Assembly: GCF_030655415.1 (NCBI RefSeq)
Contig: NZ_JAURVN010000006.1
Span: 123,169 to 187,168 of the forward strand
From: Herminiimonas sp.
Lineage (GTDB): Bacteria > Pseudomonadota > Gammaproteobacteria > Burkholderiales > Burkholderiaceae
Direction of reading: 5' to 3'
DNA: 64,000 nucleotides
The position numbers and the translations under genes are program-made. How positions within the stretch are numbered: position 1 is the first letter of the stretch; every line of letters starts with the position of its first letter. Shown piece after piece: positions 34,357 to 43,506 of this stretch. The notes beneath the pieces were generated by a model. It was not told the origin of the DNA and did not search any database. It saw nothing but the letters and a program-made list of their open reading frames with translations.

Positions 34357-34479
34357 ATGACCATGACTATCGTTTCCTTCTATATCGACTTCACCAAAAC
34401 ATTCAAAGAGTGGTTCGCCAACGTAGATATTTACAACGGCTTGAGCCAGGAAGATAAACAGGACTTGATGAATTGGTAG
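34357..34479 (+). CDS. Possible 40-residue small protein
   Basis: Within the 526-base gap 34004-34530, an ATG at 34357 (alternative 34363) opens a 40-residue frame with protein-like composition (TIVSFYIDFTKTFKEW, LSQEDKQDLMNW). GAGG lies about 9 bases upstream. It is the only plausible gene seen in this gap; the stretch before it is AT-rich and looks like promoter or leader. No family was recognised. Confidence 0.4.
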   Translation: MTMTIVSFYIDFTKTFKEWFANVDIYNGLSQEDKQDLMNW

Positions 34480-34530
34480 CGTCAGGATGGAGCGCCGGAT
34501 TGGCAGCCCATCGCTCTATTGAAAATTTGC

Positions 34531-35700
34531 TTAAGTGGATGAGCGATCTTCATTTGGAAATGCAATCGCGCCCAAAATTACCAGCACGCACAAAGCACCA
34601 AGCGCTTGCAGCATCAGCGTAAAACCGCCACGTTCATGCAGCGTCGCAACCAGGCCAACCGACGCACCCGCTGCGGTAAAGCCGAGGAAGTAGCGCACTG
34701 AATAAGCGCGTGCTCGCCATTCGTCGCTGGTGTATTTTCCTATCATCGCGTCGTTGACGGTGATTTGGCCAAAGATGCCGATGATGATGCCTATGCATAC
34801 CAAGACCAGCGGCACGCCGGATAAAGCTGCGCCGAAGAAAAGTAGTGGCGCAAGTATCAGCGCGAGCGGCAAGAACAATGTTTTGAGCGAATGCTTGTCG
34901 AGCAGATGACCGATGATGTACTGCGCGAGTGCGCCAAATACATACGTGCCTGCTGCGATGACGCCGAGCAGCGCGGTGTTGGTGGTCAGATCTGATAAGC
35001 GTTCTTCAAACAGTTTTGGCAAGGCGACGGTCAATGCATTAAACGTCGTCGAGCTGGCGATGATCGTGATGACCAGCGCTGCGATGACGCGCCACATTGC
35101 TTCCTTCGATACGCGTGCTGCTGTGTGATTGGCCGCTTTGCGAACGCCGCGCGCTTCATGTTTCACTTTGTTAGCGAAGAAAATCCCGATGGCGATGGCC
35201 GCAAAACCCGGGATTGCGAATGCCCAACGCCAGCCTATGTATTGGCACACGACGCCTGTGATCAGCGCCGATGACGCCACGCCAAGATTGCCCCACACGC
35301 CATTGACGCCGACTTCACGGCCGAGTTTTTCCGCATGCGAAACCAGCATCGCAGTACCAACCGGATGGTAGATCGAGGCGAACAGGCCAACTGCGAGCAG
35401 CGCCATGCTGAGTTGTTGCGGCGTTTGCGTCAGACCGACAGACATCATCGCGAGTCCAATGCCGATAAAGAAAATCACCATCATGTGACGCCGACTCCAG
35501 CGATCGCCCAGCCATCCCGTGAGTAGCGAGCCAGCACCAAACGCGATAAAGCCCGGCGTCGCATAAGGCAGCAGATCGGCATAACTCATATTGAAAACCG
35601 GAGCCATGACGATGACGGCCGCGGCGAATACCAGCATGGCGTAATGGTCGATGAAGTGAGCGATGTTGATGTAAGCGATAACGGTGCGGGGATGGTTCAC
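34531..35700 (-). CDS. MFS transporter, fosmidomycin-resistance-like
   Basis: 389 residues with 12 predicted helices and the MFS loop signature GWLGDRWSRRHMM after helix 2. The segment SIYHPVGTAMLVSHAEKLGREVGVNGVWGNLG in the fourth-fifth helix region is typical of the FSR/YnfM-like drug-efflux group. The substrate is unknown. It is divergent from an AraC-family regulator, 115 bases away, which probably controls it. Confidence 0.88.
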   Translation of the reverse strand: MNHPRTVIAYINIAHFIDHYAMLVFAAAVIVMAPVFNMSYADLLPYATPGFIAFGAGSLLTGWLGDRWSRRHMMVIFFIGIGLAMMSVGLTQTPQQLSMALLAVGLFASIYHPVGTAMLVSHAEKLGREVGVNGVWGNLGVASSALITGVVCQYIGWRWAFAIPGFAAIAIGIFFANKVKHEARGVRKAANHTAARVSKEAMWRVIAALVITIIASSTTFNALTVALPKLFEERLSDLTTNTALLGVIAAGTYVFGALAQYIIGHLLDKHSLKTLFLPLALILAPLLFFGAALSGVPLVLVCIGIIIGIFGQITVNDAMIGKYTSDEWRARAYSVRYFLGFTAAGASVGLVATLHERGGFTLMLQALGALCVLVILGAIAFPNEDRSST

Positions 35701-35815
35701 GAGCAGGCCTTTCTAAAAGAGTGCTGCTAGGTTAATCTGACCGCTCATCGACTGGGAGACAAGCAACATCGCCGAAGCGCCAAATTGTTTGCGCACGACC
35801 GAGCTTGAGAAATAC

Positions 35816-36562
35816 ATGATTATTGGCGCCACCTCTTATCCGCGCGGCACGCATTTGGGCTTGCATGTACATCGCGAGGCGCAACTGCTGTTCGCGTCCA
35901 GCGGCATCATGCAAGTGGCGACGCCGAAAGGTCGCTGGCTGGTGCCGCCTGCGCGCGCGGTGTGGCTACCGCCCGGCATCGAACATGCGGTTGATGTGCT
36001 GGCCGATATTGAAATGCGCGCCTTGCTGGTTCCTGCAGATTGGCTGGCCGCTCATCCAGAAGCGTCACGTTTGAATCGCGAGTTCGTCGTCACGGTCGGC
36101 CCGTTATTGCGCGAAACCATACTCGCCGCGTTCAAGCATGCTGCAAATGCGAAGCGCATTGATCTGTTGGTGGAGGTTGCCTTGTTCGAACTCGTTGAGG
36201 ATGAAGATGCGGCGACCTTCGTCCCTTTGCCTAGCGATCCGCGGGCGCGACGCGTGGCCGACATGATCCTCGCAGATCCGGCCAATGACAGAGATCTTGA
36301 ATTGCTCGCGCATGCGGCAGGTGCCTCAGCGCGTACCATCACGCGACTGTTTTCAGCGGAAACGAATTTGACCTTCAAGGAATGGCGACAACGCGCACGC
36401 ATCATGGCGGCTGTTGAAGCTTTGGGCAGTGGCAAAACATCGATCAAACAACTGGCGGCGCAACTGGGCTTCAGCAGCGTCGCAGCCTTCGGTCACGCGT
36501 TCCGGCAGATCATGGGGATGACGCCGAGCGAAATGATGCGTCGCTCGGCCGGAAAAGATTGA
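35816..36562 (+). CDS. AraC-family regulator with cupin domain
   Basis: 248 residues from the ATG at 35816; a TTG start at 35789 is also open. The N-terminal cupin (THLGLHVHREAQLLFASSG, VWLPPGIEHAV) is followed by a two-helix-turn-helix AraC domain at about 155-245 (LELLAHAAGASARTITRLF, IKQLAAQLGFSSVAAFGHAFRQIMGMTPSEM). It is transcribed away from an MFS exporter, a common regulator-target pairing. The ligand is unknown. Confidence 0.92.
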   Translation: MIIGATSYPRGTHLGLHVHREAQLLFASSGIMQVATPKGRWLVPPARAVWLPPGIEHAVDVLADIEMRALLVPADWLAAHPEASRLNREFVVTVGPLLRETILAAFKHAANAKRIDLLVEVALFELVEDEDAATFVPLPSDPRARRVADMILADPANDRDLELLAHAAGASARTITRLFSAETNLTFKEWRQRARIMAAVEALGSGKTSIKQLAAQLGFSSVAAFGHAFRQIMGMTPSEMMRRSAGKD

Positions 36563-36569
36563 TAAATTT

Positions 36570-36953
36570 TTATGCTGCCATCAACGATACATGCGCCGCA
36601 ACGATGCGCCAACCTTGCGGGAGTCGCAGCCAGGTGTGGCTTTGTCTACCGATGCGGGCTTCGCCTTTACGCGTGAACTCAGTATTGGCAGTGGCAAAGT
36701 CACGACCATAAGTAGTGATGACGGTATTCATCAAATCGCGTTCCAATCCCTTCGATGGACGCGCCAAGCGAAACGCGCGTATCGCCTCGTAACCGAGAAG
36801 ATTTTCACCGACGCCATAACGCAGCGTCGCTGGATTATTCCAAAACAATTCATCCAGTACGGCGACATCGTTGCCGGTGAGTGCAGCGTCATAGCGCATG
36901 AATGCTGCAGTCACTTCGGCGACTACTTCTGGCAGATTGATTTCTTGTTCCAT
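36570..36953 (-). CDS. HpxZ/AtzH-like (SnoaL-fold) protein
   Basis: 127 residues of the DUF3225/AtzH-like family: [40 protein letters not shown] and [19 protein letters not shown]. HpxZ proteins occur with oxalurate or amide catabolism genes; none are adjacent here, so the reaction is not assigned. It converges on the AraC gene with 7 bases between. Confidence 0.82.
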   Translation of the reverse strand: MEQEINLPEVVAEVTAAFMRYDAALTGNDVAVLDELFWNNPATLRYGVGENLLGYEAIRAFRLARPSKGLERDLMNTVITTYGRDFATANTEFTRKGEARIGRQSHTWLRLPQGWRIVAAHVSLMAA

Positions 36954-37197
36954 AAGGTGATTCCTTTTAATTCGCGACTGACCTTGCGATTTTCTGCGAA
37001 CAGTCTAGCGAGTGCTGAAATAAATCGATAATTATTTTTCAGGCCATTGGATCGAAGCTCACGAAACGCGACGTGGATCGTGAAAAATTTACACGCTCTG
37101 CACACAGATACCAAACCTGCATCACTTCAACTTGTGCTGGTGTTCATCCTCGGCAATACTGCATCTTCATTTCATCACGATCCGATCGCTGGCACGC

Positions 37198-39327
37198 ATG
37201 TCCATTCTGAAATCTGCAAATTACCGACTGGTTTTGCCGCTCATTGCTGCGCTCGTCGCGTGTGTCATTTTTATTCTGGAGCCACTTTCGCTGCAGACGC
37301 TGCGCAACGGCGTATTCGATCAATATCAACGATGGCATCCGCGGGCGTATCAGGATGCAGGCGTACGGATTATTGATCTCGATGATGAAAGCCTGAAGCG
37401 AGTAGGTCAGTGGCCTTGGTCGCGTGCGCAAGTTGCCACTTTGGTGACGCAACTTAAAGCCGCTGGCGCCGACAGCATTGCTTTTGATGTGTTGTTTGCA
37501 GAACCGGATCGTACGGCGCCATCCGCGATGCTGCGTGGTTGGAATTTATCTTCAAGCGTGGCCGCGCAAGTCGCCTCTTTGCCAGATCCGGATGCGCAGT
37601 TTGCGCAGGCTTTGCGCAATAACAAAACTGTTCTGGGAATCGCCGAAGCGCAACAGGTCGGCACACTGCCAGCGCAACACTTCGGTGTCGTCACGAAAGG
37701 TTTGCCCGCCGAGCAGTGGCTGCCAAAATTATCCGGAACCGTATCGGCGTTACCGCAACTGGCCGACGCCGCAGCAGGGAATGGCGCGATCACTTTTATC
37801 CCTGATGCCGACGGCATCGTCCGTCGCGTGCCGCTGATGGTGAATGCAAACGGTGAGCTTTTGCTTTCTCTCGTATCCGAATTACTGCGCGTTTCTGAAG
37901 AATCGCGCAATGTGATCATTCACAGCGAATCCACAGGCATCAATCAATTCGATATCGGCAAGTTGCGTGTGCCAACTTCGGCAGACGGCCAGTTCTGGAT
38001 TCATTTCACACGCACGGCACCGGGCCGCACTATTCCTGCATGGCAGGTCATGACGAACGCGCTACCGAAAGACAGCTTGCGCGGCAGCCTAGTGTTGGTC
38101 GGCACGTCGGCGCAAGGTTTACAGGATCTGCGCTTCAGTCCTTTGGGCGGCGTGATTCCGGGTGTCGAGATCCACGCGCAGGCACTGGAACAAATCAAAA
38201 CCGGTCATTGGTTGCAACGCCCGCAGTGGGCTTCTGCGCTGGAAGCATTCGTCATGCTCGCCGGCAGCATCGCCTTGTGCATCCTCGCATGGCGCGCATC
38301 TGCCATCGTCTCAGCGGCGGGCGCGCTGCTATTGCTCATTTGCCTGAACTGGGCTGGCTGGATCGCATTCAGAGATCATCGGCTGTTGCTGGATGCGGTC
38401 ATGCCATCCATCGGTATCGCCATCACTTACGTGCTCGCCAGCGTAGCGCGACACATGGCAACAGAAGCGAAGCAGCGTTGGATACAACAAGCCTTCGCAC
38501 GCTATGTGTCGCCGAATCGCGTTGCGTATCTGATGTCGAATCCTGACGCGCTGGAGCTGGGTGGGCGACGTCAGCAATGTAGTTTTATCTTTACCGATCT
38601 GACCGACTTCACCGGTCTGGTAGAAAGCAATAGTCCGGAAACAGTTGTCGCTTACTTGAATGAGTATCTCGATGGCTTGATAGAGATTGCGTTCCGATAC
38701 GAGGGAACCCTGGATCGCATCGTCGGCGACGCCGTAGCAATCATGTTTTCAGCGCCGGTGCCGCAAGCGGATCATCCTGCGCGTGCCTTGAAATGTGCTT
38801 TGGAAATGCGTCGCTATGCGCAACAGCATGCCGCTGCACTGCGAGAAAAAGGAATTGCATTCGGCAGCACGCGTATTGGTCTGCATTGCGGTGAAGTCGT
38901 CGTCGGCAATTTCGGCGGAGGCACTATTTTTGATTATCGTGCAATGGGTGATGCGGTCAACATAGCGGCGCGACTGGAAACACTGAATCAACATCTGGGC
39001 ACGACGATGTGCGTGTCCGGTGCTATCCGTGAGGTGTGTTTGGATGTGCCTATGCGTGCGGTCGGACAGGTTTTGTTGAAAGGCAAATCCCAATCTATCG
39101 CAGTGTATGAGCCGTTGACGGAAGCAATGCTGGACAACGTGAGCCCGCACCATCAAGACGCAGAATATGACGCTGCGTTTGACTTGTTAAAGCAAGAAGA
39201 TGCGTCGGCGCTCGCGGCTTTCGCGCACTTAAACAAAACGCGACCGCAAGATACCTTGGTCGCGTTTCAATTGCAGCGTTTGAAAAATGGAGAGCGTGGA
39301 GAGTTGATCGTCATGGCCGTTAAATAA
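37198..39327 (+). CDS. CHASE2-domain class III adenylate/guanylate cyclase
   Basis: 709 residues from the ATG at 37198; a TTG start at 37132 adds a poor extension. A membrane helix near the N-terminus precedes a periplasmic CHASE2 sensor (about 35-330, with VRIIDLDDESLKRVGQWPW). Three C-terminal helices and a class III cyclase domain at about 460-640 follow. Metal-binding aspartates sit in FTDLTDFTG and VGDAVAIMF, and the catalytic Asn/Arg in GDAVNIAARLE. The purine-specifying Lys position (usually DKF/DRI) reads TLDRIVGD, an Arg, while the Asp of FDYRAMGD is kept. It should make cAMP, or possibly cGMP, in response to a periplasmic signal. Confidence 0.92.
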   Translation: MSILKSANYRLVLPLIAALVACVIFILEPLSLQTLRNGVFDQYQRWHPRAYQDAGVRIIDLDDESLKRVGQWPWSRAQVATLVTQLKAAGADSIAFDVLFAEPDRTAPSAMLRGWNLSSSVAAQVASLPDPDAQFAQALRNNKTVLGIAEAQQVGTLPAQHFGVVTKGLPAEQWLPKLSGTVSALPQLADAAAGNGAITFIPDADGIVRRVPLMVNANGELLLSLVSELLRVSEESRNVIIHSESTGINQFDIGKLRVPTSADGQFWIHFTRTAPGRTIPAWQVMTNALPKDSLRGSLVLVGTSAQGLQDLRFSPLGGVIPGVEIHAQALEQIKTGHWLQRPQWASALEAFVMLAGSIALCILAWRASAIVSAAGALLLLICLNWAGWIAFRDHRLLLDAVMPSIGIAITYVLASVARHMATEAKQRWIQQAFARYVSPNRVAYLMSNPDALELGGRRQQCSFIFTDLTDFTGLVESNSPETVVAYLNEYLDGLIEIAFRYEGTLDRIVGDAVAIMFSAPVPQADHPARALKCALEMRRYAQQHAAALREKGIAFGSTRIGLHCGEVVVGNFGGGTIFDYRAMGDAVNIAARLETLNQHLGTTMCVSGAIREVCLDVPMRAVGQVLLKGKSQSIAVYEPLTEAMLDNVSPHHQDAEYDAAFDLLKQEDASALAAFAHLNKTRPQDTLVAFQLQRLKNGERGELIVMAVK

Positions 39328-39340
39328 ACAGCCATGCGTT

Positions 39341-39937
39341 TTAACGAACTGTAATTTCGACCCGCCGATTTTTGGGCTCGGATACATTGTCCGGCGTCTT
39401 CACCAATAGATTGCGTTCACCATGCGAGGTTACCGTTATCTCAAGTGCCTGCACACCCTTGCGCTTTAGCAGTTGTGCGATGGCTTGCGCACGCTGTAGC
39501 GCAAGTTGTTCGTTAGCTGATTGATCGCCGGCAGTATCCGTATGACCAATCACTGAAACAGCCGCGACGCCACGATTACGAATGGTAGTAATCACCATGG
39601 GAATGAACGCTTCCGATTCTGGTGTCATTGATGCCACACCTGTTTTGAAGTAGACGAGGAAATAAACTGGTAAATCCGGTTGGGCTGCCAGAGCTGACGC
39701 AAAGTCGGTCTGGATTTCTTTGTCGCTTGCATCAAAGGTTTTGATTGTCGAACCATCCATCACGACGGCCTGCTGTTTTTTATTTAATAGCACGGTGCCT
39801 TTGGCTGTACTGACAACAATTGCTCCAACGGAGCCGTCAGGGCTAGGCAGCAGTACAGCGTAGGATGGTGAGGCGCAGCCTGTTGCAATCAAACAGCAGG
39901 CGACGACGACAATGCTGGCAAGAAAACGCTGTATCAC
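39341..39937 (-). CDS. OmpA-family lipoprotein
   Basis: 198 residues. A lipoprotein signal ends in ATGCAS. The C-terminal OmpA/MotB peptidoglycan-binding domain lies at about 85-198 (VYFKTGVASMTPESEAF, VIGHTDTAGDQSANEQLALQRA, SHGERNLLV, RRVEITVR). It follows the FecR-like gene with its ATG directly after that gene's stop, so the two are one operon, convergent with the CHASE2 cyclase. FecR-OmpA pairs near CHASE2 cyclases recur in proteobacteria as far as I know, suggesting a shared envelope-sensing role. Confidence 0.92.
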   Translation of the reverse strand: MIQRFLASIVVVACCLIATGCASPSYAVLLPSPDGSVGAIVVSTAKGTVLLNKKQQAVVMDGSTIKTFDASDKEIQTDFASALAAQPDLPVYFLVYFKTGVASMTPESEAFIPMVITTIRNRGVAAVSVIGHTDTAGDQSANEQLALQRAQAIAQLLKRKGVQALEITVTSHGERNLLVKTPDNVSEPKNRRVEITVR

Positions 39938-40390
39938 TTAGTCAGCCTTCACCAAAAAATGCGTGCCGCGGACGCCAATCGTGCCGGTCGGAGTTTTGAT
40001 CTGTACGTTCTCAGGACGCAGTTTGGCGATGACACCAGAAATGAAATTCAGCGTGCCGTGCGTCAAATTGGTTGTTAATTTCAAATCATTTTTTGCCGGA
40101 GCGTACAGATAGTCATCAATCCGCATTTCGCTTTTTGGACCAAGTGACATCACGGTATCGTCTTTCAATGTCACGCCCAGCGAACTTTTTTCCGCGACGC
40201 GCAATGTAGAGCCCTCAAGTACAGGTGTGCCCACAACTGCCGGTACTGTGGCGGTGCCTGTCGTTACTGTGGCAGTGCCTGTGACTTTCATTACATAGCC
40301 GATTGGGTCTTTGGACGGCTCTGCAGCAACCGCACTGCCCAAGCCTATTATCAAGAAACCATTTAAAAGTAATATCATCAGGCGCTTCAT
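39938..40390 (-). CDS. FecR-domain periplasmic protein
   Basis: 150 residues. A signal peptide ends near SAVAA, followed by a FecR-type beta domain (VTGTATVTTGT, LRVAEKSSLGVTLKDDTVMSLGPKSEM, IKTPTGTIGVRGTHFLV). Unlike iron-regulatory FecR it lacks the N-terminal cytoplasmic anti-sigma part, and no ECF sigma gene is adjacent. It heads a two-gene operon with the OmpA-like lipoprotein, next to the CHASE2 cyclase. Confidence 0.9.
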   Translation of the reverse strand: MKRLMILLLNGFLIIGLGSAVAAEPSKDPIGYVMKVTGTATVTTGTATVPAVVGTPVLEGSTLRVAEKSSLGVTLKDDTVMSLGPKSEMRIDDYLYAPAKNDLKLTTNLTHGTLNFISGVIAKLRPENVQIKTPTGTIGVRGTHFLVKAD

Positions 40391-40578
40391 AGTGATTCCT
40401 TGTAATTAATATAGTTAACAGAGAGAAAAGTTGAACCAATTCAACAATTTAATAATCTAGAATGTGTCGCAATAAGTTGATCGGCATTGTTAGCGATTTC
40501 TTGTTAAATTTTCAGCACCATATTCCGAAGATTATCAATTTGATTCGGATTTTTTAATCATTCGTTTCAGGTCGGCGT

Positions 40579-42387
40579 ATGAACACTCATCCATTTACTT
40601 TTTTTGACGAACCGGAAATCGGGCAAGAATACGCGATGTTCGGTAGAAGCGATACGCTTCGTCACATGCAAAATCAACTTTCTACTTTGGTTGAGAACTG
40701 CTTGCTACTCTCGTCCGAAAGCGATCATGACAAACTGCTACGCCATCTGCTCATGGCCGCCAAACGGATTTGTAATGCCGACGCGGCGACTCTATATCTG
40801 AACACGCCTCATCAGACATTGCGTTTTGCTTTGCGTTCACGCACAGACGAATTACCTGCTTTCGAAATCCCTTTGTATGACCCAGACACCGGGCAAGCGA
40901 ATGAGCAATACGTCAGTACGTATGTCTCTTTGCATAACCGTAGCGTCGCGATTGACGATGTTTACGAAGAAGAAGGGTTTGATTTAAGCGGGACCAGACG
41001 GTTTGATCAAGAGTCGGGTTATCACACGGTATCAATGCTGACCGTCCCTATTCGTCCTCGCGGCGGCGAATCTATAGGCGTGCTGCAGCTGATTAATGCC
41101 ATCGATTCCGACGGTGAGATCAGCACTTTTTCAGAGCGCGATCAACGCTATGTAGAGGCGCTGGCTTCGCAAGCTGCAGTTGCGCTTGATATGCGTGGCT
41201 TGATCGCTTCGCAAGATGAATTGATAGAAGGGATCGTCACTGTACTGGCCGGCGCGATCGATGCCAAGAGTGCACATACCGGCGGTCACTGCGAACGCGT
41301 GCCGGAACTGGCGATGATGCTGGCAGAGGAAGCCAGTAATTGCAAAGACGGTTCGCTGGCGGATTTCAGTTTTTCCACTGAAGAACAGTGGCGCGAATTT
41401 CGCATCGGTGCCTGGTTGCACGATTGCGGCAAAATCACGACGCCGGAACATATCGTCGACAAGGCAACGAAGCTGGAGATGATCCATAACCGTATTCACG
41501 AAGTGAGAATGCGGTTTGAAGTACTGCGGCGCGATGCAGAGATTGTGCGACTAGAGGCTTTGCTCGCGGGCGAGTCCAGGGAAAATGCCGATGCTAACTT
41601 CGCCGCGACGGAGCAGCGGCTCAACGACGATTTTGAGTTTCTCGCGCAATGCAATATCGGCGGCGAACGCTTGTCGCAGGCCGCGATTGATCGCCTTCAG
41701 CAAATAGGTGAGGGTACATGGTTGCGGTATTTCGATGATTGCCTCGGACTCTCACACGAAGAGTTGGCGCTCCGGTCAGGGTGCGATCTTGCGGAAGCAT
41801 TGCCGACAACCGAGCGCATTCTTTCAGATAAGTCGCATCATCTTGTCGCCCGCCCGCCATCTCGTTCACTGGATGCCAAGTACGGCTTCTCTATCGAGAT
41901 CCCCGAATATTTGTACAACCACGGCGAACTCTACAATCTCAAAATTGATAGAGGCACATTGACTGCAGAAGAACGCTTCAAGATCAACGAACACATCATG
42001 CAGACGATCGTGATGCTGGAAGAAATGCCGTTTCCAAAGAATCTAAAACGCGTCGCCGAATATGCAGGTACGCATCATGAAAAAATCAACGGTGGTGGTT
42101 ATCCACGCAAGCTCAATGGCGATCAACTTTCAGTGCCAGCAAGGATTATGGCAATTGCCGATATCTTTGAGGCGCTAACTGCCAGCGATAGACCTTATAA
42201 AAACGCAAAGACTTTGTCTGAGTCGATAGAGATTCTTGCAGACCTGCGGGACAAGAATCATATTGATAGCAGTTTGTTCGATTTGTTTTTACAGTCGGGT
42301 TTGCATTTGAAATTTGGTGAGCGCTTTCTGAAGCCTGAGCAACTCGATGAAGTTGACGTGTCGCGGTATCTCGGCAAGCAGTCATGA
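40579..42387 (+). CDS. GAF-HD-GYP cyclic-di-GMP phosphodiesterase
   Basis: 602 residues. A GAF domain at about 45-210 (AATLYLNTPHQTLRF, GVLQLINAIDSDG) precedes an HD-GYP domain. The metal motif HDCGK is at about residue 284 and the HHE..NGGGYP motif at about 500. Between HDCGK and the next helix (NEHIMQTIVMLE) lies an insertion of about 150 residues, far longer than in canonical HD-GYP proteins. It probably hydrolyses c-di-GMP. Its stop overlaps the next gene by an ATGA, so the two are translated together. Confidence 0.9.
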   Translation: MNTHPFTFFDEPEIGQEYAMFGRSDTLRHMQNQLSTLVENCLLLSSESDHDKLLRHLLMAAKRICNADAATLYLNTPHQTLRFALRSRTDELPAFEIPLYDPDTGQANEQYVSTYVSLHNRSVAIDDVYEEEGFDLSGTRRFDQESGYHTVSMLTVPIRPRGGESIGVLQLINAIDSDGEISTFSERDQRYVEALASQAAVALDMRGLIASQDELIEGIVTVLAGAIDAKSAHTGGHCERVPELAMMLAEEASNCKDGSLADFSFSTEEQWREFRIGAWLHDCGKITTPEHIVDKATKLEMIHNRIHEVRMRFEVLRRDAEIVRLEALLAGESRENADANFAATEQRLNDDFEFLAQCNIGGERLSQAAIDRLQQIGEGTWLRYFDDCLGLSHEELALRSGCDLAEALPTTERILSDKSHHLVARPPSRSLDAKYGFSIEIPEYLYNHGELYNLKIDRGTLTAEERFKINEHIMQTIVMLEEMPFPKNLKRVAEYAGTHHEKINGGGYPRKLNGDQLSVPARIMAIADIFEALTASDRPYKNAKTLSESIEILADLRDKNHIDSSLFDLFLQSGLHLKFGERFLKPEQLDEVDVSRYLGKQS

Positions 42388-43232
42388 TCCCAACTGCGAT
42401 GTTGTCGCAAGCTCCGTTTCGCCTGACACGCGACATGAATGCGTGCGAAGCCGGTATTGCAATCGCCCAATGCATAGAATATTTCTGTTCGCTTGCTACG
42501 CCACTCGTCGAAGCATTTTCCGTCGCTATGGAAATAGCAGAAGTGCCGACTAACGATCCGCTATATAAAGCGGGTATCGCCTTGGCGCATGATATTGATG
42601 CAGGCATCGGTGCTGGTGTTGGCAACGCCTATCACAATAAAATTCATTTCCTTGAAGTCTTGCTCTGTGCCTCGGCGATTGCGTCTGTTGCAGAGATGTC
42701 CTCGCACGAGAAAGCGCTACTCTATGTCGCAGCAGTCGCGCATGATTTTCATCATGATGGTCAGCCGAACATGCGACCGTATCGCCTGGAGTTGAGTGCG
42801 GTACAGAACATGCAATCTTATTTGGATAACGCCAGTGTGGCAGAGGGTGATAGACAAGCGCTTGCCGCGTTTGTACTGGCTACCGAGACACATACCGGCG
42901 TAGCCTACGCGCGCGAGTGCTATAGCAAACATTATCGAAATGTGGCGGTAATATCTTTTCAGTCTATCGCCAGTGAATTGGCTTTGTTGGAGCTTCACCC
43001 ACGTTTGGCATTGATCGCAGTTGCGCTTACTGAGGCCGACATTATTCCGTCGACAGCGCTGACAGTTCAGCACGCTCAGGCCACGGCGTCGCGTTTGGAA
43101 AAAGAGTGGGGAAGAACCATGGACTCGCAAAGCAAGATCGAATTTATCGACAACTTTGCCGGTGATCTTCAAGTTGCCGCGTACTTCATGCCAAATGTAA
43201 AAATGATTCGGCAAGCATTTTTGGATCGCTAA
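42384..43232 (+). CDS. Putative 3',5'-cyclic-nucleotide phosphodiesterase, class I-like HD fold
   Basis: 282 residues, all helical. It has the motif order of animal-type (class I) cyclic-nucleotide phosphodiesterases: NAYHNKIHFLEV (YHNxxH), then AAVAHDFHHDG (HDxxH), and an aspartate in ALTEADIIP, which would bind two metals. Class I enzymes are uncommon in bacteria. It is coupled by ATGA to the HD-GYP gene and lies 3 kb from a class III cyclase, so hydrolysis of cAMP or cGMP is a sensible inference. Activity is untested. Confidence 0.78.
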   Translation: MIPTAMLSQAPFRLTRDMNACEAGIAIAQCIEYFCSLATPLVEAFSVAMEIAEVPTNDPLYKAGIALAHDIDAGIGAGVGNAYHNKIHFLEVLLCASAIASVAEMSSHEKALLYVAAVAHDFHHDGQPNMRPYRLELSAVQNMQSYLDNASVAEGDRQALAAFVLATETHTGVAYARECYSKHYRNVAVISFQSIASELALLELHPRLALIAVALTEADIIPSTALTVQHAQATASRLEKEWGRTMDSQSKIEFIDNFAGDLQVAAYFMPNVKMIRQAFLDR

Positions 43233-43264
43233 TTCGCCTAGCCCAACTTTTCTTGGTTAGACGA

Positions 43265-43501
43265 TTAGTGGCTATCTCTTCTTTGCATAGACCTAACTAA
43301 AGTCTGCACCGCGTTGAGTAGATCGCCTTTCGTCACGGCGCTATCAACTTCGATCCCATAACGTTCCGCCTCATCCTTGTGTTCAGAATTTGCCGGTTCG
43401 TCTTGATCTTCACGCACGGTCATTGACTGTCTGATCGCGTACTCAAGCTTGCTCAAGGATTCGATCAGATCAGCATGACTGCGCTCGTTCAGTTTGCTCA
43501 C
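43265..43501 (-). CDS. Small charged protein downstream of glmS
   Basis: 78 residues from a GTG at 43501, 5 bases after the glmS stop and on the same strand. It is very acidic and basic in turn (REDQDEPANSEHKDEAERYG), with predicted helices at both ends and no membrane segment. I do not recognise a family. The close spacing implies co-transcription with glmS. Confidence 0.6.
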   Translation of the reverse strand: MSKLNERSHADLIESLSKLEYAIRQSMTVREDQDEPANSEHKDEAERYGIEVDSAVTKGDLLNAVQTLVRSMQRRDSH

Positions 43502-43506
43502 GTGGC

